A DNA stretch of 15,132 nt, taken from NCBI GenBank assembly GCA_001275005.1, contig JWZX01001905.1, positions 1 through 15,132 of the forward strand. Direction: 5' to 3'. The translations under genes were made by a program, and so were the position numbers. This document shows positions 5,258-11,462 of this stretch, one piece after another. Origin of the DNA: Chrysochromulina tobinii (taxonomy: Eukaryota; Haptophyta; Prymnesiales; Chrysochromulinaceae). A model generated the notes under the pieces. The model searched no databases. It was given only the letters and a program-made list of their open reading frames with translations, and had not been told where the DNA came from. Position 1 is the first letter of the stretch, and the number at the start of each line of letters is the position of its first letter.

Positions 5258-7846
5258 ATGCGAGTCTTTGCCACCGCCGGCGAATACCTTCGCATTTGCG
5301 ATGAGGACGCGGTGCGCAAGGTCGCAACGGCGCAGCCCACGTCAGCCTCCTCCTCGCAGGGGCCAGACTGGTCACAGATCGATTGGAGCCAGCAAGAGCG
5401 CGTCGCACGAAGCAGGCTGACTGCCGAGCGATCAGGAGTCACTCCAGCTGTGCCGCCGCCGCCGTCGCGGCCGTCTGCTACACGTGATGCGCTTCGTGAG
5501 TCGCTGACTGCGCAGATCAATCGCGAACGCCGCGCTCGAGGTACCACCATCTATTCCGTCGGATGCCTGAATAGATGGGGTGCTGCCGAGGCACGGCAAC
5601 GTGGATTGCCGATCGTGCGACAGGCACCAGCGCTGCCGCCGTCGTTGGACGCAGCCTCGCGACCGTTGTCGGCTCGGCCACTGTCGTCGCAGTGGGAGAT
5701 GGCGGCAACGTATCAAATAGGAGCACGAGCGCTTCAAAGGCCGGCGGACATGCCAGTGCCGCCGCCGCCGGCAAGCGGCTCCTCCGCAGCCTCTGATGTA
5801 CCCATGGACACCTTCCCTGCTGCCGCCGCCAGCCGCTCGTCACATGAGCTCAATCGGCAGCGAGTCCCATTCCAGTCGCCGCCGGTTGCCGCATCCGCCA
5901 CCCATCCGACGACCGCTTCCTCTCAGCCGATCTCGCCACGACGATCGCGCCTGCCCGCCTGCATACGCTCGACGGTGGCCGAGAAGCAGATGCTTCTCGA
6001 AGCGGAGCTCGAGGCGAGTCAGCAGGAGCGCGAGGAACTTGAGGCGCTCGAGGCGGCAAGAAAAATGGAAGAGGGAGCCGAGGAGGCGCTCGAAACGGTC
6101 CTAAATCAGGCTGGTGGCGTGGTGGAGGCGCTGGATGAGGTCGACGGTGCCATGGAGGCGGAGGCAATGGTGGCAGAGGCAATAGAGGCGGAGGCAGATT
6201 CAGAGGAGGTCACGATGGAGGAGGACGCGTCAGCGGAGCTCGCCGGCGCAGACCACGACGCGACTGAGATGATGGATCACGAGTCACGACCATCGGAGGC
6301 GGCCCAGGAAGCGAGGGCAGCACTGCAAGTGAGGGTCGTGGCAGAGGAGGCGCCAGAAAAGGCAGAGGAGGCGCCGACGGCGAAGGCGGCGAAGGCAGAG
6401 GAGCAGGCAGTGCCAGACTGCGAGCCTTCGGCCATCGAAGCCGACGCTCCGCCTCCGCCAAGTTCCGTCAAGTTCCGTCGTAAAGGTCCTGACGGGACGC
6501 CACGCCCCACACCGCCTTCCCGTGCCCCTCGCGCCCTCGCGCCTTCACCACTGCTATGCGGCATTCGTGCCACCGTCGCCGCCGCCGCCGCCGCTGGCGC
6601 AGCGGCTGCACCGCGGGCTCTGAGCTTTGGACCCGACGGAACGCCCATCGACCCCGAGACTGTGGCAGAGGAGGAGGCGATGGAGGAGGAAGCCGAAACG
6701 GTGCCGCGGGCGCCTGAGGCGGCGGCAGCGTCGGCCGATGCCGCAAAAGCGGCGAGGGCTGTGGCTGTGGCCTTGAGGGCGGCAGCGGCGACGCGGGACG
6801 CAGCGCAAAAGAAGGCGGCAGAGGCGGCAGCCGCAGCCGCTGCTGCCGAGGCCGCCGAGGCGACCGCGGCGCGCGTGGTGGCGGCGGCGGCGGCGGCTGT
6901 GCGGGCAGTTGGGCAGAGACGGCACAGCAGTCCATTCGAACCACCTGCCAGTAGCATCTCGTGCGCCGCCGTGGGCGGGCAGAGACACGCGGCCGCCGGT
7001 GAAGTCCCAAAATTCCGACTGCGTGTGGTGGAGGCGGCACGCGCGAGGCTGCAGGCGGAGGCCGAGGCGGAGGCGAAGGCTGAGGTAAAGGCGCGCGAGG
7101 AGGCGAAGGTTGCGGCAGAGGCGGCGGCGGCGGCGGCAGAGGCGGCGGCGGCGGCTGCAGAGGCCATGGCAGCAGCGGCGGCAGCAGAGGAGGCGGCTGC
7201 GATGGAGGCAGTGGAATCTGCGGACGCAACAGCTTACGAAGCCGATGAGACGGCAACCGAACCTCCCTGTGCCTCCGACCCCTTCCCCCTGACGTCTCCA
7301 CTCGGGATTGTCCAAGCTCACTCCGCACAGGCTCCCGTGATGCCACACTCGCATGGCATCACGGCTGCCGTGCCGCCCGCTCCACCTACGCCGCCCGTGC
7401 CGCCCGCGCCCCCTTCGTCTGCCGCGGCGCCCGCGTACGCGCTCACCCTCGAAAGATCACAGGGATGCCCGCCCCACTGCGGTCGTCGCCACCCCATGCA
7501 CTTGCCGCAGCGCATCGAGCTCCCGTCAGTCGCGGGGGAAGTGCTCACGTTGGGCCGCGCCGACGAATGCGACGTGCAGCTCGACTCCCTGCTATACCCT
7601 ACGATGATCTCGCGCAAGCACGCGCGCCTCGTCGCCGCTGAGACTGAAGGCACGTGGATCGTCGACGACTGCGGCGCCGCCAACGGCACACACGTGAACG
7701 GGCACAGCGTCGGCGGCGCCAGCAAGGATGGCAACACTCAAGTCGCAAAGCGCGCTCGTGTTCTTCAAGTCGGCGACGTGCTTTGCTTAGGCACGATGCG
7801 CGGGCGAACGAGCTCTGACGCCGTCTACCGCGTCACGACGCTTTGA
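5258..7846 (+). CDS. Large Ala/Glu-rich protein with C-terminal FHA domain
   Basis: This is an 862-residue protein from the first in-frame ATG. The frame extends 28 codons upstream to a TTG, and a spliced start at 5144 is an alternative. The C-terminal ~110 residues (752-862) are a clear forkhead-associated domain, which binds phosphothreonine: LGR (765-767), SRKHA (785-789) and NGTHVNG (809-815) are its hallmark residues. Just before it, C737, C741, H745 and H748 form a compact Cys/His cluster that might bind a metal. Residues ~1-230 are Ser/Pro/Arg-rich. Residues ~240-690 are long Ala/Glu runs, probably helical. The protein may be a nuclear or signalling adaptor, recruited to phosphorylated partners through its tail. 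No catalytic domain is seen. FHA identity is strong; pathway is unknown. Confidence 0.85.
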   Translation: MRVFATAGEYLRICDEDAVRKVATAQPTSASSSQGPDWSQIDWSQQERVARSRLTAERSGVTPAVPPPPSRPSATRDALRESLTAQINRERRARGTTIYSVGCLNRWGAAEARQRGLPIVRQAPALPPSLDAASRPLSARPLSSQWEMAATYQIGARALQRPADMPVPPPPASGSSAASDVPMDTFPAAAASRSSHELNRQRVPFQSPPVAASATHPTTASSQPISPRRSRLPACIRSTVAEKQMLLEAELEASQQEREELEALEAARKMEEGAEEALETVLNQAGGVVEALDEVDGAMEAEAMVAEAIEAEADSEEVTMEEDASAELAGADHDATEMMDHESRPSEAAQEARAALQVRVVAEEAPEKAEEAPTAKAAKAEEQAVPDCEPSAIEADAPPPPSSVKFRRKGPDGTPRPTPPSRAPRALAPSPLLCGIRATVAAAAAAGAAAAPRALSFGPDGTPIDPETVAEEEAMEEEAETVPRAPEAAAASADAAKAARAVAVALRAAAATRDAAQKKAAEAAAAAAAAEAAEATAARVVAAAAAAVRAVGQRRHSSPFEPPASSISCAAVGGQRHAAAGEVPKFRLRVVEAARARLQAEAEAEAKAEVKAREEAKVAAEAAAAAAEAAAAAAEAMAAAAAAEEAAAMEAVESADATAYEADETATEPPCASDPFPLTSPLGIVQAHSAQAPVMPHSHGITAAVPPAPPTPPVPPAPPSSAAAPAYALTLERSQGCPPHCGRRHPMHLPQRIELPSVAGEVLTLGRADECDVQLDSLLYPTMISRKHARLVAAETEGTWIVDDCGAANGTHVNGHSVGGASKDGNTQVAKRARVLQVGDVLCLGTMRGRTSSDAVYRVTTL
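5980..7260 (+). repeat. Ala/Glu codon low-complexity tract (GCG, GCA, GAG)
   Basis: Within the FHA gene, long runs of GCG, GCA, GCC and GAG codons encode helical Ala/Glu blocks. The densest part is about 6690-7215. The skew leaves long open frames on the minus strand that have no independent support. The tract is prone to length changes, so its exact length may vary between strains or assemblies. Confidence 0.8.
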
Positions 7847-7941
7847 GCGCGGCCACAGCGAAGCTGCGGTTTTACGGCGTCTATAATGGGGCTATATTTG
7901 CACCCGCGGTCATCTAGGTGAACGAAACGAGGGTATCTACG

Positions 7942-7960
7942 ACGCAACACAGTGTTGCGT
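7942..7960. promoter_or_regulatory. 19-bp palindrome (9-1-9) upstream of the 8210 gene
   Basis: The sequence acgcaacacagtgttgcgt is a perfect dyad with 9-bp arms around a single central A. It lies 25 bp before a TATA-like box and 250 bp before the ATG at 8210. That position fits a binding site for a dimeric regulator. A second 9-1-9 palindrome with a central A lies upstream of the 10441 gene. Confidence 0.45.
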
Positions 7961-7985
7961 GCTGTTGTCGGTGAATCATGTCTTC

Positions 7986-7991
7986 TATAAA
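7986..7991 (+). promoter_or_regulatory. TATA-like box
   Basis: A tataaa hexamer sits in the gap between the FHA gene and the gene at 8210, 219 bp before that gene's ATG. If it is used, transcription would start near 8015-8025 and leave a ~190-nt leader. This is a short motif and can occur by chance. Confidence 0.25.
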
Positions 7992-8209
7992 TCTCAGAGG
8001 TTAGCGTATCGCGTTGTGCCCTGTCCACTGTACGGGTCCCACAGCGGTCGACGGGACCGATGAGTCTTGACAGCTGCTAGCTAGTATGTGACCAAATTCC
8101 AGTGTGTTCGCGTGCTTACTCGATAAAAAAGGAAAACCTTTCGTTTACTCTGAGCTGCGACCGTCCGGGTCTCGCCTGTCTTTCGTTGGCGCACTCGCCG
8201 GCATTTTGC

Positions 8210-8836
8210 ATGCGCTGCTGCGTCCGCCTGCTCCTCGTCGCCATGCTCGCCACCCAGCACACCGACTTCGAATCCTTCGCCAATGCGCTCGGTGCCCTTC
8301 CGAATCAGCCGCCCGTTCCGATGGCGTGCGAGCCGTCGCCGAGTCCCATCGATGTGGACGCCAATGCCATCGTCCAGCAAGTCTTCGATGTGCTGCTGAA
8401 GCACAGCCCTTCGCCCGCGGTGCATCTCGAGGTGCTCGGCCGTCGATGGCTCGCGCTCGCTCGCAACGAATCCGTGTCCAACCTCACGAGCACGCTCTTG
8501 CCTGCCAAGGTCCCTGCCATGAAGATGCGATACAACGCAGCCCGCGCGGTGCTCGAGCTCATGCCTGTGACACGAGACTGCCCCCAGGCGACGATCGCGC
8601 TCCTCATCAGCCAGGCGAACACGCATCGCTCGGCCGCGGACATCAAAGTCCTGCGGCGCTGCGGCAACCGGGCGGTGAAGCTCGCCGAGGACGGCCTCAA
8701 GCAGCCCACGGCGGTGACTAGCAAGGTCGTGTCAGCAGAAACAATCAAGGCGCTCGACGCGCATCGCGCTGCTGAGGTAGCAAACGCTGGCAAAAAACGT
8801 GCGTGGATGCGTTCCGAGGACGTCGCACTTCTGTAG
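8210..8836 (+). CDS. Unrecognised protein, possibly Myb/SANT-like and cut short by an in-frame TAG
   Basis: This is a 208-residue reading frame from the first in-frame ATG; a second ATG at 8243 gives 197 residues. The first 12 residues are hydrophobic and could be a signal peptide, or the true start may be the second Met. The body (~50-175) is helical with Ala/Leu/Val/Arg and matches no family I recognise. The last residues, KKRAWMRSEDVALL, look like the start of a Myb/SANT helix (W-x3-ED-x2-L). The frame resumes directly after the TAG with residues resembling the rest of such a domain (see 8837-9031). Balanced composition supports the plus strand over the Arg-rich opposite frames. Options are a retro-copied pseudogene, a true shorter protein, or an intron that removes the stop. 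Confidence 0.45.
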   Translation: MRCCVRLLLVAMLATQHTDFESFANALGALPNQPPVPMACEPSPSPIDVDANAIVQQVFDVLLKHSPSPAVHLEVLGRRWLALARNESVSNLTSTLLPAKVPAMKMRYNAARAVLELMPVTRDCPQATIALLISQANTHRSAADIKVLRRCGNRAVKLAEDGLKQPTAVTSKVVSAETIKALDAHRAAEVANAGKKRAWMRSEDVALL

Positions 8837-9031
8837 CTGCACGCGGGAGACTTGCCGGTGTCGACCCATCATCCAGCCCTCGCCAATCGATCTCACAGCG
8901 CACGCCGAAGTCGGATGTTCAGATTGCAAAAGCACGTGAGTGGGCTCGTGCGGGCCACCTTCTCGAAGTCGATCACCAACCAAGCAGGCCCGCTCCTCGA
9001 GCTGCACTACGGCCGATGGAAACTGAGGTGA
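8837..9031 (+). pseudogene. In-frame continuation after the TAG (64 codons, then TGA)
   Basis: Reading on in the same frame gives 64 sense codons before a TGA at 9029-9031. The early part, with ALANRSHSARRSRMFRLQKH, resembles the recognition-helix half of a Myb/SANT domain, and the end (GPLLELHYGRWKLR) looks protein-like. This suggests that the TAG at 8834-8836 interrupts a once-longer gene. Alternatively, the TAG could be the end of a 60-nt intron: gag|GTAGCA at 8777 and cttctgTAG at 8836, phase 0. GNAT ends at TAG, so code reassignment is unlikely. Confidence 0.4.
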
Positions 9032-9087
9032 CGAGTTGCTCTTGAGAATTTGGCAACGGTGCCCAAGCTGCAGACAACGTCCTACTG

Positions 9088-9109
9088 TTTAAAAAAAAAA
9101 AATATATAT
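9088..9109 (+). repeat. Poly-A/TA tract
   Basis: Twelve A residues at 9091-9102, preceded by TTT and followed by tatatat, form the most AT-rich spot in a GC-rich window. It lies about 60 bp after the TGA at 9029-9031, on the same strand. It could be the tail of a retroposed transcript, or a simple AT repeat. Confidence 0.6.
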
Positions 9110-9118
9110 CAACGCGTC

Positions 9119-9133
9119 AAGCGCTCTGCGCTT
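9119..9133. repeat. 6-bp hairpin with 3-nt loop
   Basis: The arms aagcgc (9119-9124) and gcgctt (9128-9133) pair exactly around tct. It sits between the poly-A/TA tract and the tandem 170-bp repeat. It may be part of a repeat element. Confidence 0.5.
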
Positions 9134-9178
9134 CGCCCTTCCGCGGCCGCCGTCAGGCTGCTGCGCTGATATTTTTAT

Positions 9179-9518
9179 CGAGTGAATCGGCTTCGCATTG
9201 CGCGATGTCTGGACCGGCTGCGCTCTGCGCGAGGCTGGACACTCGACTGAGGACGGCGAGGGCGGTTACGCCTTCCCCTATCTCTGCTGCTTCGCAGTGG
9301 AGCTCCTCTTTCTCGGTGCCAGTGCACCAGGCGTCGCTCCGCGACCTTCGAGTGAATCGGCTTCGCACTGCGCGATGTCTGGATCGGCTTCGCACTGCGC
9401 GAGGCTTGACACTCGACTGAGGACGGCGAGGGCGATCACGCCTTCCCCTGTCTCTACTGCTTCGCAGCGGAGCTCCTCTTCCTCGGTGCCAGTGCACCAG
9501 GCGTCGCTCCGCGACCTT
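9179..9518. repeat. Two tandem copies of a 170-bp repeat
   Basis: Copy 1 is 9179-9348 and copy 2 is 9349-9518. Both begin cgagtgaatcgg and end ctccgcgacctt. By eye they differ at 11 positions with no indels, and most differences are transitions. In copy 2 a 27-bp sub-repeat is nearly perfect (tcggcttcgcactgcgcga at 9357-9375 and 9384-9402); copy 1 has a diverged version. The 170-bp period is not a multiple of three, so no single frame is preserved across copies, which argues against a coding repeat. Confidence 0.9.
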
Positions 9519-9555
9519 CCTTCGGTCGCTCGTAAGCGCGCCCAAGTGCGCGTGC

Positions 9556-9708
9556 ATGCGCTGGGTGCGCGCCGTTCGCCGCGGCATGACCGCCTTCGGT
9601 AAGCCCTGGACGGAGCTTCGAGGTGATCGCTCGGACTATGATGTCCTCGAGAACATCCCGGCCCTCGGGGCACCGGTCCCCGGGTCCGACTCGGACTCTG
9701 ACGATTGA
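9556..9708 (+). CDS. Short ORF with acidic Ser/Asp tail, doubtful
   Basis: A 50-codon frame (40 codons if the ATG at 9586 is used) ends with GSDSDSDD before TGA. From 9586 the composition (KPWTEL, DYDVLENIPAL) looks protein-like and differs from the repetitive DNA before it. The frame is open back to 9421, inside the second 170-bp copy, and gtaag words at 9532 and 9598 resemble splice donors. It could be the last exon of a gene or of a mobile element, or chance. No family is recognised. Confidence 0.22.
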   Translation: MRWVRAVRRGMTAFGKPWTELRGDRSDYDVLENIPALGAPVPGSDSDSDD

Positions 9709-10230
9709 GTAAGAACTCTCGTCAACACCATGTCTTTTGGAGACGTATTCGTTCGGTTCCTCCGAGCGCCATGTCCGCAGCGACTTTTCGTTGTGTGTTT
9801 GGGCCACTTGCCTGTGAGAGCAATGGAAGATGAGGCCACGTGCCCCAAGAAAGGTACATTGGAGGGCTTAGTCCCGTTGGCCTACCTTATCTATCACCAT
9901 TGACTCTGTCACTGGTCAGGCCCATCACCTACTTCAACGAGATATCACGAGATATGCTACACGGTCAACGGGCGACCACAAAGTTAGTGCGGAGGATCAC
10001 ACATATTCCCACAATGCGAACATGCGCGCGCAGGGTTGAGTGGTCACGTAATGCGAGAGAGTTGGATACCCAGTGAGAGTTGGAGTTGTCGCGAGATGAG
10101 TCAGGTAATCCGATGATACCTGCTCTATGAGCTCGCTAGAGGTCCAGCAAGATCTCAGTGCGTGGAACCCCTTTCCTAATGAGGAAGAGATTCAGTGCAC
10201 TTCCTTTTGTGCGTGTGTGTGTATGCATAA
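9709..10230. other. Intergenic stretch with no recognised feature
   Basis: The reading frames here are short and uninformative on both strands. I see a near-duplicate gagatatcac/gagatatg at about 9940-9957 and a weak aggta/tacct inverted pair near 10105-10124. Base composition is less GC-rich than the genes. Nothing else can be supported. Confidence 0.5.
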
Positions 10231-10381
10231 GTACGCAGAGCGTACTGTATGGCACAGTGACACTGTGCCCGCTGTGTGGGGAAATAGAGGGAACGTGCTG
10301 TCACGTTCGCGTGTCGGAGAGTGGCTATTGCATTCGTGCTTGTCCTCTTCCCCCGAGTCCTCTCAGCAAGGGGACTCAGGG
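10231..10381 (+). other. Run of four hairpin-forming inverted repeats before the acidic-protein gene
   Basis: Four inverted repeats follow one another. They are gtacgc/gcgtac (10231-10245, loop aga), ggcacagtg/cactgtgcc (10251-10269, one-base centre A), gaacgtg/cacgttc (10291-10308, loop ctgt) and gagtcc/ggactc (10355-10377). The last is extended by ccc/ggg across one mismatch to 10351-10381. All lie within 210 bp upstream of the ATG at 10441. They could be regulator sites in the promoter, a structured 5' UTR, or a small structured RNA. The sequence alone cannot separate these. Confidence 0.45.
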
Positions 10382-10440
10382 AACGGTTACGGCGCTCTTG
10401 CGACAGGAGTGACGAGACCGGCTGGATATCTTGCGTCGCG

Positions 10441-10869
10441 ATGCCGAAGGGTGGCAAGCCCAAGGACAAGCGTGGCGGCGGCCAGAAGATGGCATACCGC
10501 GACGAGCGCGACGTGTCGGAGGAGGAGGAGGAGGAGGAAGAGGAGAAGGTGACATCCAAGAGCGCACCGAGGCAGAACCCGAAAGCAGGCATGATGCCAC
10601 CGAGCGACGACGACGAGGATGATGATGATGAGGAGGAGAAGCCTGTTGCCCGTCAGAACCCGAATGCGGGCAAAATGCCGCCGGCTGGTGGTGACGACGA
10701 CGACGACGACGATGGCCCGTCGGAAATTGATCGGCTCAAGGTGATCTTCAACAAGTGCAAAGTGCCCCAAGAGATCAAGCGTGAGCTCGCAATCTCGCTT
10801 CTCGCCTGGAAGAAGAACCAAGATATCAAGCCGAAGGCGCAGCCGCCCAAGAAAAAGCAGGAGGAGTCG

Positions 10870-10908
<39 letters not shown>

Positions 10909-11088
10909 CCCGATCCCGCAATCCAGAAGAAGCTGGAGGAGGTTCGCAAGCGGCGCGAAATGCAGGCGAAGCAGCGCATCGCGGCGGACGGATGGGATCG
11001 GCTGAAGCCCATGTCGGCCGACAACCACCCGCCGGATATGACGTGGCCACCGCCCGGCGGCGTCCCCGCTCCTGCCGAGATCTCGTAA
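10441..11088 (+). CDS. Very acidic small protein, tentatively PP28/PDAP1-like
   Basis: This is a 215-residue protein starting at the first in-frame ATG; a GTG-started frame 40 codons longer is not used. It begins MPKGGKPKDKRGG, much like the start of PDAP1/HASPP28 casein-kinase-substrate phosphoproteins. It has Glu and Asp runs at 27-35, 56-66, 85-91 and 144-155, two NPKAG/NPNAG repeats (RQNPKAGMMPP 44-54, RQNPNAGKMPP 71-81) and a charged helix at ~160-181 rich in EEVRKRRE. The segment 94-128 looks like a folded helical unit not expected in PDAP1, so the family call is tentative. Ser residues in acidic context would suit casein kinase 2. It is probably a soluble nuclear or cytosolic protein, and may bind RNA or basic proteins. 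Confidence 0.6.
10870..10902 (+). repeat. GAC trinucleotide repeat coding for poly-Asp
   Basis: About eleven GAC codons run without a break inside the acidic-protein gene. Shorter GAC and GAG/GAT runs occur at about 10517-10540, 10605-10635 and 10692-10712. The tracts account for the protein's extreme acidity and are likely length-variable. Confidence 0.85.
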
Positions 11089-11462
11089 GCCCGACCGGAC
11101 GGACGGACGACTGCGGCCGGGTCGACGGCTCACATGCCCTCCACCTGACCTGAGTCGTTCACTTCGTCAAAAAGTGCGACGCGCACTCACCGAGCGTAGC
11201 GAGACGGGATCGTCGCTCGTGTCTTAAGGGGAAATTCGGATCAGGTCACATGGCACACATGTTATTTAGGTGTGGACCTTAGGCGAGAACCTCGATGGCA
11301 CACTCAACAAACACCTCTGTGACCTCTCGCGTCTCAAACTCACCCTCTAGCCTCTCGTCATAGTCCGCGCATAAAAAGACCAACGAGGGTCGACACGGTC
11401 GCCCTCCGAGTCGAGTCCCGTCCCTCCACACTCAGGAGAGCCTCGAATGAAAGTAGCGGCCC
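11089..11462. other. Convergent intergenic region
   Basis: The acidic-protein gene (plus) and the ASCH gene (minus) converge here, so this interval holds both 3' ends. Inverted pairs gtgcg/cgcac at 11174-11186 and cgagcg/cgctcg at 11191-11219 could form stems near the plus-strand transcript's end. No gene is seen. Confidence 0.45.

Noticed and set aside
6277-7354. Three long minus-strand frames opposite the FHA gene
   Set aside because: They are poly-Ala, poly-Pro or Arg/Leu runs made by the GCG/GAG repeat. The plus strand carries a clear FHA domain in the same frame.
8834-8836. Stop-codon reassignment or a special amino acid at the in-frame TAG
   Set aside because: The GNAT gene in the same window ends at a TAG, and TGA and TAA are used as normal stops by other genes. 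Pseudogene or intron explains it more simply.
9179-9518. CRISPR array
   Set aside because: Only two contiguous 170-bp copies with no regular spacers, in DNA with eukaryotic genes.
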